From the NCBI RefSeq assembly GCF_000300535.1, contig NZ_AMSH01000020.1, positions 1 to 50,929 on the forward strand: a stretch of 50,929 nt of DNA, written 5' to 3'. Position numbers and translations under genes: made by a program. Source of the stretch: Bacillus xiamenensis. GTDB taxonomy: Bacteria; Bacillota; Bacilli; Bacillales; Bacillaceae. A model generated the notes under the pieces. That model saw only the letters and a program-made list of their open reading frames with translations, had not been told where the DNA came from and did no database searches. The stretch's first letter is position 1. The number at the start of each line of letters is the position of its first letter. Shown piece by piece: positions 36,817 to 47,334 of this stretch.

Positions 36817-36833
36817 ACCGCCAATTTGGCGGC
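36817..36833 (-). terminator. Terminator of fatR-cyp102
   Basis: ACCGCC (36817-36822) pairs with GGCGG (36828-36832). TTTTTT follows on the minus strand. Confidence 0.78.
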
Positions 36834-36844
36834 TTCACTGTTTG

Positions 36845-39800
36845 TCAGCTCCATACATCTTTTACATACCTATTGTCTTTCTCAAGAGAAGTCAGCCATT
36901 GCTCAGCTGTGTCTTTCTCACACTGTTTCACCGTCATGTACAGGTCAATCAGCGCAGCTTCTACGTCTGGTGCCATGACTTTTCCATCCCCGCAAATATA
37001 CAGATAGGCACCTTGGTCAAGCCATTCAATAAGCTTGACGCCATCCTTTTTGATTAAGTGCTGAACGTACACTTTATGCTCCTCGTAACGAGAATAAGCA
37101 CGGTGGATGGTGACAAGTCCTTTTTGTGCTGCAAGCTGCATTTCGTCATAATACAGATCATCTTCATGAGGATGACGGCAGCCAAAATAAAGATGAGCTT
37201 CACCTAGCTGCTTCCCTTCATTATGCCACTCTCCCCTTGCCTGGATAAACCCTCTAAAAGGAGCGATTCCTGTTCCTGGCCCGATCATGATCATCGGTAT
37301 TTCAGGGGAAGGCGGCAATTCGAATCCTCCTTGAGCTTGATGCAGGAAGCAGGCCACTTCTTCTCCTTCTTGGAGGCCGCATAAATAGTTTGATGCGACG
37401 CCTGCGTATTCTCCGCGCCCGCTCCATGCTTTGCCTTTTACAACAGCTACAGTGATACTGAGCCTCTTTTCATCTACCTTTGGCGAGCTGGAAATTGAGT
37501 AATAACGCGGCTTTAGGCCTGGTAAAAGGGCTAGGAAATGATGAAAGGGCAGTTCGCATGCTTCATATTGTTCTATTAAATCCAGCATGGTCACACGCTT
37601 CTTTAATATAGCTTCTTGATAGATTTCTCCTGCCATCTGTTCAAGCTCAATACGGTGAGGCGGGCAAACCGTATATTTTGCAAGCTCTCTTAGCTGGGTA
37701 CGTGTCGCAGGCTCTTGAAGCTCTACATGTGAAGCCAGTAATTCTCTGATTTGAATTGCCTGATTTAACGGCAAGTGACTTGCTTCTTTTGCAGAAGAGA
37801 GCATGATGTGCTGCTGAGGATCTAGTTTAAAACGATTGGTCACACGCTGAACGAGTGCGGCACTATTTTTCGGCACGATCCCGATATGATCTCCTTCTTT
37901 ATATGGTTTGCCTTCAGGTAATTGAAGTTCAATATGCCTTGTTTGGCGAGCGCTTTGTTCAGATTGCAATTCACGATTTTTCAATACAACAGCTGAAAAA
38001 GCACCATATGTTTTTGCCACAGGACGTTCGACCAGCTCATTCGTATAGACAACTGATAGGTCTGGACTTTCCTGACTTTTCTCTTGCAAGGTTAAATCGA
38101 ATTCTTTTGCAAGGTCTTCAAAGACCGTCTTCTGGAAGATTTCTTTATCTTCATCCATATCACCGCCTGCATCGCCTTCGCCTATATCAGTCAGACGCTT
38201 TGCTCCTTTTCTTTCAAGTGCTTCATCAATCAGACGAGGGATGCGCTGATACGTACTTGCCCAATTTCGATCCCCGCACCCAAAGACTGCAAATGTCACG
38301 TTTGATAGATCCTGCTCCTCATCCTGCGTCACCCAATCCACAAATTGTTTCGCATCGTCAGGCGGATGGCCGTTGTATGAAGCCGTTACTATTAAGACAG
38401 CGCCTGACTCTGGTAACTTTCCGGTATAATCATCAAGTGGTGCAGTTGTCACGTCAAACCCTTTTGCTTGTCCGTCTTCAGCAAATTCGTTTGCCATCTG
38501 CTTTGCTGTGCCAAGATTTGATCCATACAAGATGAGTAGCGGCGTCCCATGACTTGCTACCTTTGATGCAGCAGATGCGGTGCTTTTTTTCGGTTCTTCT
38601 TTCGGAGGCGCCATAAAGAATTGCTGCTTTCTTGGCCGCACTTTTATTTTAAAATCTTTCGGCTTAATGGTTAGGGATTCTTTTAAATCCAGTTCATACG
38701 ACGTATGATCAATCAATTCAAGGTTGTGCAGGACCATCGCTAGAACCATCGTCGCTTCATGAAGTGCGAATTGCATCCCAATACATGCTCGCTGCCCATT
38801 TCCGAACGGTTTATAGGCATGCTGCGGAATCGTTTCAGGATGCATAAAGCGTTCGGGCTTGAATTCTTCTGCATCCTCTCCCCAAACCGCTTGATCCCGA
38901 TGTAATTTAGGAAGCAGCACGCTGACACTTTGATTTTTTGCAATCGGATATTTTCCTCCAATCACTGTGTCTTCTTTCGCATAAAGGGAGAAAGAAGGTG
39001 CAGTTGGCCAGAGGCGCAGTGCTTCATTTAAGACCATACGCGTATAGCTAAGCTTTTGCATCTGCTTAAATGACGGCAGCCCGTCTTGCAGCACGTCGTC
39101 CGCTTCTTGTACGGCTTTTTTTAATTTGTCTGGATTCTTGAGTAAGAAATAAATCGCAAATGACAAAAGTCCGCTTGTTGTTTCATGACCTGCTATTAAA
39201 AAGGTAATGATTTGATAACGGATATTTTCATCTGATAGACGCTCACCTGTTTCAGGATCCTTTGCGTTCAGCATGAGGGACAGCAAATCATCGCCTGTTT
39301 GATCTTGTGTTTTCCGTTCTCTAATTATGTCATCTACTAACTGCTTCATAAAATCGACATTTTGCTCAAATTCTTTTCTTCTTTTGATCATTAATTTATC
39401 TGCGATCGGCAATCGGCTCGATTGATCCATCGCTTCGTTTAAACCTTTCAGCATGCTTTCGATAAATGGATGCTGGTTTTCCTTATAAAAGCTGTTAAAT
39501 CGAAAATCAAAGCCGCATAGCCCGATCGTATCTAAAGTGAGCTTTGTCATGTCTTCTGCTACTTCAATTTCTTCATCTCGGCCGGTTCTTTGCCATTTTT
39601 GTACAAGCTGCGAGGCAATATCAAGCATCATCTCGTGATACCCTTTCATTGCTTGCTGGCTAAAAGCTGGCATTAATATTTGATGAGCTTTTCGCCAGTT
39701 CGGTTCTTCAGTCCAGCTTGTAAAAAGGCCATCCCCTGCAAAGGCTCTGGCTTTATCGAGACTGATCCCAATATATTTATCAAATCGACTCTCATCACAC

Positions 39801-39988
39801 ACTTCGCTGACAAGCTCATGGCTTGAAACAAAAATACTTGTTTGACCAGTAAATTCAAACTGAAAAATCGGCCCTAAATCATCTGCCAAGCGCCAAAAGG
39901 TTTGAGAAAGCTCTCCCTTTTTTAAAAGGGGAATATTTTTTAAAGGTCCGTATGTTTTCGGTTTTGGAATGATTGATGTTTGATGCAT
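36845..39988 (-). CDS. cypB: Self-sufficient cytochrome P450:NADPH reductase (CYP102A)
   Basis: This 1047-residue fusion hydroxylates medium- and long-chain fatty acids near the omega end. The P450 domain (about 1-465) has the oxygen-binding helix AGHETTSG and the heme ligand Cys in [11 protein letters not shown] linker leads to an FMN flavodoxin domain ([13 protein letters not shown], about 485-630) and an FAD/NADPH reductase domain with [10 protein letters not shown] and [12 protein letters not shown], ending KDVWS. It lies 21 bp after fatR. Closest to B. subtilis CypB (YrhJ, CYP102A3); cypD is possible. Confidence 0.94.
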   Translation of the reverse strand: MHQTSIIPKPKTYGPLKNIPLLKKGELSQTFWRLADDLGPIFQFEFTGQTSIFVSSHELVSEVCDESRFDKYIGISLDKARAFAGDGLFTSWTEEPNWRKAHQILMPAFSQQAMKGYHEMMLDIASQLVQKWQRTGRDEEIEVAEDMTKLTLDTIGLCGFDFRFNSFYKENQHPFIESMLKGLNEAMDQSSRLPIADKLMIKRRKEFEQNVDFMKQLVDDIIRERKTQDQTGDDLLSLMLNAKDPETGERLSDENIRYQIITFLIAGHETTSGLLSFAIYFLLKNPDKLKKAVQEADDVLQDGLPSFKQMQKLSYTRMVLNEALRLWPTAPSFSLYAKEDTVIGGKYPIAKNQSVSVLLPKLHRDQAVWGEDAEEFKPERFMHPETIPQHAYKPFGNGQRACIGMQFALHEATMVLAMVLHNLELIDHTSYELDLKESLTIKPKDFKIKVRPRKQQFFMAPPKEEPKKSTASAASKVASHGTPLLILYGSNLGTAKQMANEFAEDGQAKGFDVTTAPLDDYTGKLPESGAVLIVTASYNGHPPDDAKQFVDWVTQDEEQDLSNVTFAVFGCGDRNWASTYQRIPRLIDEALERKGAKRLTDIGEGDAGGDMDEDKEIFQKTVFEDLAKEFDLTLQEKSQESPDLSVVYTNELVERPVAKTYGAFSAVVLKNRELQSEQSARQTRHIELQLPEGKPYKEGDHIGIVPKNSAALVQRVTNRFKLDPQQHIMLSSAKEASHLPLNQAIQIRELLASHVELQEPATRTQLRELAKYTVCPPHRIELEQMAGEIYQEAILKKRVTMLDLIEQYEACELPFHHFLALLPGLKPRYYSISSSPKVDEKRLSITVAVVKGKAWSGRGEYAGVASNYLCGLQEGEEVACFLHQAQGGFELPPSPEIPMIMIGPGTGIAPFRGFIQARGEWHNEGKQLGEAHLYFGCRHPHEDDLYYDEMQLAAQKGLVTIHRAYSRYEEHKVYVQHLIKKDGVKLIEWLDQGAYLYICGDGKVMAPDVEAALIDLYMTVKQCEKDTAEQWLTSLEKDNRYVKDVWS

Positions 39989-40009
39989 ATGCCCACTTCC
40001 TTTATTTCT

Positions 40010-40588
40010 TTAAGTTGCAACGCTAATGGCGCGCCATAAGCATTCCTCAATTTCCTCTAAAAATTCAATGGTTGGTTCTTTTTCCTCTGCAAGAATCTGT
40101 TTATGAAGCTGGACAAAAGCGCCAAATACAATGGATAAAATGGTTCGCCCCGATAGATTCGGATGTATCCCATCCTTCTTGCCTTCTTCAAAGATGAGGA
40201 ATAGCTCATTTAACAAATGCTGCATTTTCTCTTTACTCGTCTCATCTAAGTAATGTGACCGTTTATCAATTTCTAAGAAATAAAGGCCACTTGGATTCTC
40301 CTTTGTAAAGCGCACCAAGCAATAAAAAACATGCTTAAAATAGGCCCTGATACTTGATTTTGGATCTGGACTGTTTGTGTTCATTTTGTCGATAAATGCA
40401 GTGAGGCTTCGCTGGTACAAAATGTTCACGAGTGCTTCTTTACTATCGAAATAACGATAAATGGTTCCCGCTCCAACGTTGGCTCTTTTTGAAATCATCG
40501 GCATCGTGGTGCCATCAAAGCCTCGTTCAATAAATAAGTCAAGTGAAGCCTTCATAATCTGCTCCTGTTTATCAGTCACTGCGGGCAT
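40010..40588 (-). CDS. fatR: TetR-family repressor of the cyp102 operon
   Basis: This 192-residue TetR regulator has the helix-turn-helix (TTMPMISKRANVGAGTIYRY, about 27-46) and a fatty-acid-responsive C-terminal domain as in FatR/Bm3R1. Unsaturated or branched fatty acids relieve repression in B. subtilis and B. megaterium. It is the first gene of fatR-cyp102, and an operator lies directly upstream. Confidence 0.88.
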   Translation of the reverse strand: MPAVTDKQEQIMKASLDLFIERGFDGTTMPMISKRANVGAGTIYRYFDSKEALVNILYQRSLTAFIDKMNTNSPDPKSSIRAYFKHVFYCLVRFTKENPSGLYFLEIDKRSHYLDETSKEKMQHLLNELFLIFEEGKKDGIHPNLSGRTILSIVFGAFVQLHKQILAEEKEPTIEFLEEIEECLWRAISVAT

Positions 40589-40615
40589 TTCATCCTCTCC
40601 TTTTGGATTTCGTTA

Positions 40616-40633
40616 GGAATGAATGTTCATTCC
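40616..40633. promoter_or_regulatory. FatR/Bm3R1-type operator
   Basis: GGAATGAATGTTCATTCC is palindromic except for its two central bases. It is nearly identical to the known Bm3R1 operator core (GGAATGAACGTTCATTCC). It lies between a minus-strand TATAAT (40645-40650) and the fatR start, so binding would block the operon including its own gene. Confidence 0.85.
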
Positions 40634-40818
40634 GTTTGATGTATATTATATTGATATTCTAATTCCTTCTATTTATACTTAAACATACTTATTTTTCTTC
40701 GTCACTACATTTTCAGAAAATAATAATAATTAAGAAATCGTACCTAGTCAGATGGCATCCAAAGGACTTATAAAGATGAGCAGGTTTGTGACTTACAGGT
40801 GTCCTCAGTACTACATGC

Positions 40819-41529
40819 TCATTCTTGGTCAATTGGAGAATGAATGTCATCGTCATATGTATCAATATATAAGCTGCCATCACTTGAACGGACGGCATAT
40901 ACCACGTCTTTTAAAGACAGCTGCCTTTTTTGAAGTTCTTCATGTACCCACTGCTCCGTTAATTGGTTTTCATGGATGTTTTTCAAAATGAGCTTTCCGT
41001 CCATAATGACTTCAATTGGCATGTAACGCTCTGCTTTCATCCACAAGTTCAGATCTTTTCGCGTGACATGATCAAATGAAGGGTATTTTTTGACTGACAT
41101 ATGTCCATCTGTCTCGATCATCGCAAATTCAACTTCACTAATATCAAACACATTCTTTTCTCTGAGCTGCTGGTTTAAATAATCAAGTGTATATCTCATT
41201 CCCTTCATATTCTCTTCAAGAATTTTGCCATTTTGAATCACAAGCGTTGGTTTACCGGCCATAAATCCTCTCATCTTCCGGCTTCTTAAAGCCTGCAAAG
41301 AAATGACATAAATAATGATAACAAGAGACACAAAAGAAATGGTTGTGTGATGAAGCGGAAGCGTGGTATTAAACGCCAGGTTCGCCGCAATTGAACCTAA
41401 GCTGATAGCTGCAATAAAATCAAAAATATTCATTTGCGCAATGGTTTGCTTTCCAAGAAGACGAGCTCCTCCAAATAAAATAGCAAAAGCAAACATGGTT
41501 CGAAGAATCACTTCAATATGATCTGGCAT
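40819..41529 (-). CDS. DUF421 (YetF-like) membrane protein
   Basis: This 236-residue protein has three N-terminal membrane spans (about 8-100) with LLGKQTIAQMNIFDFIAAIS, then a DUF421 cytoplasmic region with GKPTLVIQNGKI and a C-terminal part ending in acidic residues. Family members include YetF, YdfS and YkjA, whose roles are mostly in spore or membrane-stress contexts. AAAGGTGG precedes the start. It lies downstream of the RNA-repair gene, beyond that gene's terminator. Confidence 0.88.
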   Translation of the reverse strand: MPDHIEVILRTMFAFAILFGGARLLGKQTIAQMNIFDFIAAISLGSIAANLAFNTTLPLHHTTISFVSLVIIIYVISLQALRSRKMRGFMAGKPTLVIQNGKILEENMKGMRYTLDYLNQQLREKNVFDISEVEFAMIETDGHMSVKKYPSFDHVTRKDLNLWMKAERYMPIEVIMDGKLILKNIHENQLTEQWVHEELQKRQLSLKDVVYAVRSSDGSLYIDTYDDDIHSPIDQE

Positions 41530-41561
41530 TTAAGCTTCCACCTTTCCATTTCATGAAAAAA

Positions 41562-41583
41562 AGCCTTTTCTTTAGAAAAGACT
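41562..41583 (-). terminator. Terminator of the RNA-repair gene
   Basis: AGCCTTTTC (41562-41570) pairs with GAAAAGACT (41575-41583). T7 follows on the minus strand. Confidence 0.8.
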
Positions 41584-41593
41584 CTTTTTTAGA

Positions 41594-43810
41594 CTATGCA
41601 TTTATTCCGTCATTATTCAAATGGGCTGCATCAGTTTGCTCAAATTGTGAACGCAGCTCAATAATTGAGCAGTTTCTCACATTCACTGGATCTTGCTTCA
41701 GCAGCCACGTATAAAACCTTGCTTGCTCTGCCGTTTGTAAAGCCTGCATATATTTATGCGTGGAGCGTTTCTCGGCAACACGCTGTTTAACGGCGCGCAT
41801 CTGCTTCCAGAAATGATAATAAGGAAGCTTTAGTTTCGTCATAAAGCCGCGGTCATCCTCAATGACATAGCCCTCTTCTTTGATTGAGTTGTCATGTGAT
41901 ACAGATTGATACCATTTATAAAAAGACGTCCAATCATGAAACACTGCCACTTCCTGTTTGCAGCGCATGCCAAGCTGTTCACTTAGTCTTTTCACTTCAG
42001 CAAATGGCGCTTTTTCATAGCTCAGCTGACGCTTTACAATATCCAGTAAAATAAGTTGGTCATGATCATATGAGATAATATGTGGGTCTTTCTCTGGCAA
42101 AATGACTTCAAATACAAGAGATACATGATGGTCACGAACGTATGATTTGATATAGTCGACCTGCACATCATCAAAGGTTTTATAAAATAATTCTTCGACC
42201 CAGACAGCATGCTGATTTTTCTTCACATGTGATGTATACGATTTGGACGTAAACACCAGCTCATCTTCTAATTCGTTGAATCCAACCGTTCCTAAGTATC
42301 CATTTGCTTTATCATAGACCGTAACAGGAAATTGAAGGTGATTGACCAAATGCTGCATTTTTGTTTCAGGACGCTCATCAATATTAAAAAATTTATTGTA
42401 ACTTCTAGACACAATCTGCTTTGAAGTCATATTCACAAACAAACCTCGTGCCTTGACATTTACGCCATCCCATTGCCGTTCACTAAAAGCCTTCTTCGTG
42501 AAATTAAAGGATGAAATATCGTGTGGCAGCTTTAATTCCTGTACATATTCATGCTGGTCTAAGTGCGCTAAAAATTCCTCAAGCGTCATATCTGGTTGAA
42601 CAGAGACCGCTTGCTTTTTTTCAGATGCTCTGTAAACAGGATTATCAATTTCATGTGTCTCAATCCCGTCAGCTGTGATTTTTAACACACGCAGCTGTCC
42701 GCCAAATTCAACCTGACCTTCGAGGTTATAAGACCTTTCTGCCGCTTGTATAGGCAGTCTGTATAAATTGCGATGCCCGTGAATTTGAATGATGTCTAAT
42801 CCAGCTGTGTTTTGAACGAATAAGTGGTCAATGTCATCTGAATATTCACCAACTCCGTGAACGAGCTGCTGGGTTGAGACATGAAGAAGCTCTTCTGGCA
42901 AATGAGCGAGTCCGCCATGGGTGACAAGATATGTCTGTCCGTGGTACGTAAAATAAGTAAGCTGATGAAATGTTCTGACAAACTTTCTTACTTCCTTTAG
43001 ATCAAAATCTGCTACCTCAATTTCAGGCGCAGTATGCCGATTAAACATGTTGCTTCTTACTTTTTCTCCATGTGCAAACCGGTAAAGGTGCTGATCATGA
43101 TTTCCTTCAATTACAATGACATTTCGGCATTCTCTATGCGCAAGCATCCATGCTAAAACTTCCTTGTTTTCTATGCCTCTATCAAGCAAATCACCTGCGA
43201 AAATATAAAGCTCGTTTTCTTTAATGTCTCCTTGCAGATAAGTATTCAAGGCTGTATAACACCCATGAATATCACCGAAGACATGAACCGCCTCATATTG
43301 ATCAAAAGCTCTAGGCTGATAGGTCATCACGAGCGGATATTCCTCAGGCTGTAAAACGGTCACCCATGACGGGACCTTCTCCGTTTTTAACCGTTCATTC
43401 ATTTGATACAACACCGTCTCTTTCACCACTTTGTGCGGTTCTCGTGAGCGATTTTGTAGCAGGGCTGTTTCAAGAGGAACTTGGGTAAAATCGACGACAT
43501 ACACTCTGTAACGATACGAAGTGGCTAATGACTTATATTGAGAAATCGACTTACTTGTGACATGTGTTGCGTCAATCACAGTAAAGTCTCCGCGTTCCAT
43601 TCGGGCTGTGAGCAATTCAAATAATAAAGACCAGACTTTATGATCATGTTTGCTTGTAATTTCCGGTTTCCCATTGACTGATAACTGCGGCGGCTGGGTT
43701 AACAGACGGATCTGATCAGCTGATAATGTATATGGCTCTAAGCCTTGCTCTTTGATCCATGTTGATTTACCTGCACCTGGTAGGCCTCGTAAAAGGACTA
43801 AAGTTCTCAT
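41594..43810 (-). CDS. Trifunctional RNA-repair enzyme: 5' kinase, metallophosphatase, Rnl1-like ligase
   Basis: This 738-residue protein has three domains. Residues 1-165 are a P-loop kinase (GLPGAGKST, 9-17; VIDATHVT, 78-85). Residues 172-350 are a calcineurin-type phosphatase (GDIHG 179, GDLLDRG 206, GNHD 236, THGG 297, HGH 344). Residues about 430-665 resemble T4 Rnl1 ligase: ARGLF then KFFNIDE, motif I KANG with K501 as the likely adenylated Lys, FEV near 567, EEGYVI near 645, and KLKLPYY near 659. The order matches Clostridium thermocellum Pnkp, but the ligase type looks different. No Hen1 methyltransferase gene is adjacent. Inferred to heal and seal broken RNA such as cleaved tRNA. Confidence 0.85.
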   Translation of the reverse strand: MRTLVLLRGLPGAGKSTWIKEQGLEPYTLSADQIRLLTQPPQLSVNGKPEITSKHDHKVWSLLFELLTARMERGDFTVIDATHVTSKSISQYKSLATSYRYRVYVVDFTQVPLETALLQNRSREPHKVVKETVLYQMNERLKTEKVPSWVTVLQPEEYPLVMTYQPRAFDQYEAVHVFGDIHGCYTALNTYLQGDIKENELYIFAGDLLDRGIENKEVLAWMLAHRECRNVIVIEGNHDQHLYRFAHGEKVRSNMFNRHTAPEIEVADFDLKEVRKFVRTFHQLTYFTYHGQTYLVTHGGLAHLPEELLHVSTQQLVHGVGEYSDDIDHLFVQNTAGLDIIQIHGHRNLYRLPIQAAERSYNLEGQVEFGGQLRVLKITADGIETHEIDNPVYRASEKKQAVSVQPDMTLEEFLAHLDQHEYVQELKLPHDISSFNFTKKAFSERQWDGVNVKARGLFVNMTSKQIVSRSYNKFFNIDERPETKMQHLVNHLQFPVTVYDKANGYLGTVGFNELEDELVFTSKSYTSHVKKNQHAVWVEELFYKTFDDVQVDYIKSYVRDHHVSLVFEVILPEKDPHIISYDHDQLILLDIVKRQLSYEKAPFAEVKRLSEQLGMRCKQEVAVFHDWTSFYKWYQSVSHDNSIKEEGYVIEDDRGFMTKLKLPYYHFWKQMRAVKQRVAEKRSTHKYMQALQTAEQARFYTWLLKQDPVNVRNCSIIELRSQFEQTDAAHLNNDGINA

Positions 43811-43921
43811 ATTGGTTCTCCTTTAATGAGTGATATTTCACCTATTATAGAGAAATTATGGATAAATATCAATCTTTTAATGATTATGGTAATATATAGA
43901 TAGAAAAAGGAGATTTTATAC

Positions 43922-44077
43922 ACGTCTCATGAAGAGAGTCTTGTATTCAACACGGGGGATATCCTATTTCAGATGTTCTCTCTTTTATTCATCGCATTTA
44001 TCGTGACCATCCTAGTCATCGCATTTCGAATGATAAGAAGAAAACAATTAGAATTGAAGAAAGTCGAGACGAGATGA
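43922..44077 (+). CDS. Small DUF4083-like membrane protein lacking a canonical start codon
   Basis: A 51-codon frame encodes SHEESLVFNTGDILFQMFSL, one membrane span (FSLLFIAFIVTILVIAF) and a basic tail ending LKKVETR, typical of the DUF4083 small membrane proteins. AAAAAGGAG at 43905-43912 is correctly placed, but the expected start codon is ACG (43922-43924); no ATG, GTG or TTG occurs nearby in frame. It is therefore either inactivated by an ATG-to-ACG change or starts at ACG. The first in-frame ATG is internal and inside the membrane segment. A terminator follows. Confidence 0.5.
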   Translation, partial: TSHEESLVFNTGDILFQMFSLLFIAFIVTILVIAFRMIRRKQLELKKVETR

Positions 44078-44112
44078 AACAAAGTCATTGAAAAAAATAA
44101 TTGAAAAGAGTA

Positions 44113-44138
44113 AAAATCCGGGGCTTAACCGGATTTTT
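44113..44138 (+). terminator. Terminator of the small membrane gene
   Basis: AAAATCCGG (44113-44121) pairs with CCGGATTTT (44129-44137), followed by TTT. It overlaps the end of the convergent EamA gene. Confidence 0.85.
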
Positions 44139-45033
44139 TTGTTTTCATTATGATTCCTTGACGCTGCTGCATCAAAAAGAAAAAGACACCTAACAGGACA
44201 AGAAGACCACCGAACATTTGTAGCAACGTAACTTTCTCTCCGAGCAGGAAAACAGCCAGTATCGTCGCTCCGACAGGTTCACCGAGAATACTCATGGAGA
44301 TGGTCGTCGCATTCACATAGGTTAACAGCCAGTTATTAATGACATGGGACATGGTAGGAATAATGGCGAGCAGGATAAAAATTCCCCATTCTTTCTCTGC
44401 ATAGCCTGTGAATGGCGTATGCTGAAGCAGGTTAAATAAAATTAAAAAAAGACCGGCAAAACCAAACACACAAAAACTATAAATCCAATGAGATATTTTT
44501 CTCACAGCCTGTTGACCTATTAATAAATAACAAACAACTGCAATCACACTTAGAAAGGATAATATATCTCCTGTGATGGCCTTCTGGCTATGCCCGATAT
44601 CTCCCCATCCAATCATCAGTGCACCAACAATTGCCGCACACATTGTAAATATGGCGGACTTCGTTGTTCGTTCACGGAAAATGAGAAATCCGCCTAATAA
44701 TGACACCATCGGCTGAAGAGCGATGATGATCGTAGAGCTTGCCACTGTCGTCAGCTTCAGTGAGCCAAACCACAAGACAAAATGGAGCCCTAAAAAGAAG
44801 CCTGACATACATAAGAAAAACCAGTCTCTGCGCTTTATCGAGAGAAACTCTTTTTTTCTTGGAAGGATAAACGGCAGCATGAGAGCCGCCGCAAACAGCA
44901 TTCGATACATACTTAAAATCGCAGCAGGAGCACTTGACCATTTTACAATGATTGCAGAAAACGAAATGGCAATAATGGATATCACAAGCGGTACCGCAAT
45001 TGACTTATTTGGAGCAGTTGTTTTCATTTCCAT
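44125..45033 (-). CDS. EamA-family (DMT) transporter
   Basis: This 302-residue inner membrane protein has ten predicted spans in two EamA repeats. Its family exports amino acids or metabolites. The start ATG 45033 has AAAGGAAG 8 bp upstream. The substrate is unknown and the neighbours do not suggest one. Confidence 0.85.
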   Translation of the reverse strand: MEMKTTAPNKSIAVPLVISIIAISFSAIIVKWSSAPAAILSMYRMLFAAALMLPFILPRKKEFLSIKRRDWFFLCMSGFFLGLHFVLWFGSLKLTTVASSTIIIALQPMVSLLGGFLIFRERTTKSAIFTMCAAIVGALMIGWGDIGHSQKAITGDILSFLSVIAVVCYLLIGQQAVRKISHWIYSFCVFGFAGLFLILFNLLQHTPFTGYAEKEWGIFILLAIIPTMSHVINNWLLTYVNATTISMSILGEPVGATILAVFLLGEKVTLLQMFGGLLVLLGVFFFLMQQRQGIIMKTKKSG

Positions 45034-45148
45034 CAGTAAGCTTCCTTTGCATCAGCAGTAGATGACCTTTCACCTTTTATGTCGTCATCTTACTATGTCC
45101 ATTCGCCTAGAAGCAAGATGATTTTTTAAAACTTGTGAAAGAGTAAAA

Positions 45149-45170
45149 AGGCTTTCATCACAAAAGCCCT
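45149..45170 (-). terminator. Terminator of lutABC
   Basis: AGGCTTT (45149-45155) pairs with AAAGCCCT (45163-45170). TTTTT follows on the minus strand. Confidence 0.75.
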
Positions 45171-45892
45171 CATTCATCATCTATTAATAGATAAACAGCT
45201 CGAACCGGACCATGAACACCGACCACTAAATTCATTTCAATATCGGCAGAATTACTCGGACCTGATATAAAATGAATGGCTCCTTTCGCCCGCACCCCCT
45301 CCTCAACTGAGCGATGAAGAGCCGAAACGGCGTGAATCATTCTTGGAACAATCGTGCTTTTTTCGATACAAACGATATACATCATTGGTAAAAAATGAAG
45401 CGCTCTCCCTTGACCATGATGGGATGAAAGGACAACTGTGCCTGATTCTGCAAGTGTGTAATCACTGAACACAACTGCATATTTCGCTTGTTCTGCCAGC
45501 CTTAGATTTTCATCTCTTGTTGCATCTTCCCCCCAGCTCGTGACGGTGATTCCTTCTTTTTGCAAGCCTTCCAACATAGCATCAAATCCGTATTGCGAAA
45601 AACGACGATCGCTCGACGTCATCACAGAACCTTCTCCATAGTCTGTCATCAATAATCGGAATAGAGAGGGTGCTTCATCTGGCGTTGTTTCTAGCACTCT
45701 TGTGTGAATTTGCTGACATTGCTTCTTCAATTGCTCCACCAATTCTTCTTTAGACAGAAATTCGCTTGTTTCCCAGTTGACTTGATGTTTCCATACTGGA
45801 CGCTGAATAGATGTAGGCGCAGAGGAGCCTTTGCCTAATTGCTGCTTGATATGAGCTAAAAACGTATCTCGATGAAAAATGGTTCCTTTCAT
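45170..45892 (-). CDS. lutC: L-lactate utilisation protein LutC
   Basis: This 240-residue LUD-domain protein is the third subunit of the LutABC L-lactate oxidation complex. Family segments [20 protein letters not shown] and [20 protein letters not shown] are present. Its ATG overlaps the lutB stop (ATGA), so the two are translationally coupled. The terminator begins at its stop codon. Confidence 0.94.
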   Translation of the reverse strand: MKGTIFHRDTFLAHIKQQLGKGSSAPTSIQRPVWKHQVNWETSEFLSKEELVEQLKKQCQQIHTRVLETTPDEAPSLFRLLMTDYGEGSVMTSSDRRFSQYGFDAMLEGLQKEGITVTSWGEDATRDENLRLAEQAKYAVVFSDYTLAESGTVVLSSHHGQGRALHFLPMMYIVCIEKSTIVPRMIHAVSALHRSVEEGVRAKGAIHFISGPSNSADIEMNLVVGVHGPVRAVYLLIDDE

Positions 45893-47313
45893 TGCCGCTC
45901 CTCCTTTTGTTTCTTTTTAAACCAATCTCGAAATCTTTCTTTACTTGGAGCCGGGAGATCACGAATATCTGTCCAATTCTTTAAAGGACCCACTCCTTTT
46001 GAAATCTGTCCGTTTGAAGCCATACGATTCATCAAAACAGGGGCCGCTTTTGTTCCGAATTGATACATGGCGGGAGTCGATGCCCCCATTCCGAACATTT
46101 TCATGGCCATCATTTCCGCTTTAGGCGCTCTCCCCTCTTTTTCAACGATGACTTGTCGATGTTTGATTAATAATTCATGAAGGGGAATTTTCACTGGACA
46201 AGCATCCGTACAGGCTGCGCAAAGACTTGATGCAAAAGGGAGCTCCTCGTAGTCATCATAGCCGCCAAGAAGCGGCGAGAGAACAGCACCGATCGGACCC
46301 GGATAAATTGAGCCGTATGAATGTCCGCCTACATGCCGGTAAACGGGGCATACATTGATACAAGCCGCGCAGCGAATACATTGCAGTACTGGCTGAAATT
46401 CCGTCCCTAATATATGTGACCGTCCGTTATCCACAATGACCAAATGAAATTCTTCTGGCCCATCGACTTCTCCTTCTTCTCTTGGTCCTACGACAGAGAT
46501 ATAGCTTGTTAACTTTTGACCGACTGCGCTTCTGCACAAAAGACCAACAAGGACATCTAGTTCCTCCATCGTTGGCACAAGCCGCTCCATCCCCATGACT
46601 GCGATATGTGTCTTTGGAATGGACGTGACAAGATCCGCATTCCCTTCATTCGTTACAAGACAAATCGAACCGGTGTCAGCCACAGCAAAGTTACAGCCCG
46701 TTACACCAATATCTGCTTCAAGAAATTTTTCTCTTAGCAAAGCTCTCACAAATTTCGTCATTTCTTCAGGGGTCTCTGACATGTCGTATCCGAGCTTTTC
46801 ATGAAATACTTCCCGTATTTGTTCTTTCGTCATATGTAGAGCCGGTGCCACGATATGTGAAGGAGGTTCATGATCATCTACCTGCAAAATATATTCTCCT
46901 AGATCACTTTCAACGACCTCACAGCCAAGCTCTTCAAGCGCTTGATTCATTTCAATTTCTTCTGTGACCATTGATTTTGATTTCACGATCTTTTTGGCCG
47001 CTTTTTGTTGTGCCACATCTTGAATATACGCTGCTGCCTCTTCCTTTGTTTTTGCAAAAAAGACATGACCACCACGTTCACTCACGCTCTCGCTTAATTG
47101 ATATAAGTATTCATCAAGGTGTGCAAGTGTATGCTGTCTGATGTCCTCACCAAGCTCACGCCACTTTTCCCAGTTTCCAAGCTCTTCACTTGCAGTCATC
47201 CGTCTTTTATACAGGCGCTCCTGTGCTGAAGAAACAGCGCCTCTCATCACAGTGTCTTCTAATCCTTCTTTGATCCGCTCTTTAAAAGCCTTCTCTCCAA
47301 TTTTCATACTCAT
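45889..47313 (-). CDS. lutB: Iron-sulfur L-lactate oxidation protein LutB
   Basis: This 474-residue protein combines an N-terminal LUD domain with two [4Fe-4S] clusters ([12 protein letters not shown] and CAACTDACP). It works with LutA and LutC to oxidise L-lactate to pyruvate. Its own ATG lies in an ordinary site 21 bp after lutA, and its stop overlaps lutC. Confidence 0.95.
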   Translation of the reverse strand: MSMKIGEKAFKERIKEGLEDTVMRGAVSSAQERLYKRRMTASEELGNWEKWRELGEDIRQHTLAHLDEYLYQLSESVSERGGHVFFAKTKEEAAAYIQDVAQQKAAKKIVKSKSMVTEEIEMNQALEELGCEVVESDLGEYILQVDDHEPPSHIVAPALHMTKEQIREVFHEKLGYDMSETPEEMTKFVRALLREKFLEADIGVTGCNFAVADTGSICLVTNEGNADLVTSIPKTHIAVMGMERLVPTMEELDVLVGLLCRSAVGQKLTSYISVVGPREEGEVDGPEEFHLVIVDNGRSHILGTEFQPVLQCIRCAACINVCPVYRHVGGHSYGSIYPGPIGAVLSPLLGGYDDYEELPFASSLCAACTDACPVKIPLHELLIKHRQVIVEKEGRAPKAEMMAMKMFGMGASTPAMYQFGTKAAPVLMNRMASNGQISKGVGPLKNWTDIRDLPAPSKERFRDWFKKKQKEERQ

Positions 47314-47334
47314 GTGCCGTTCCCCCTCTTTGTG

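Noticed and set aside
37855-38535. 226-codon open frame on the plus strand
   Set aside because: It is antisense to the flavin domains of cyp102 and shows no recognisable protein features.
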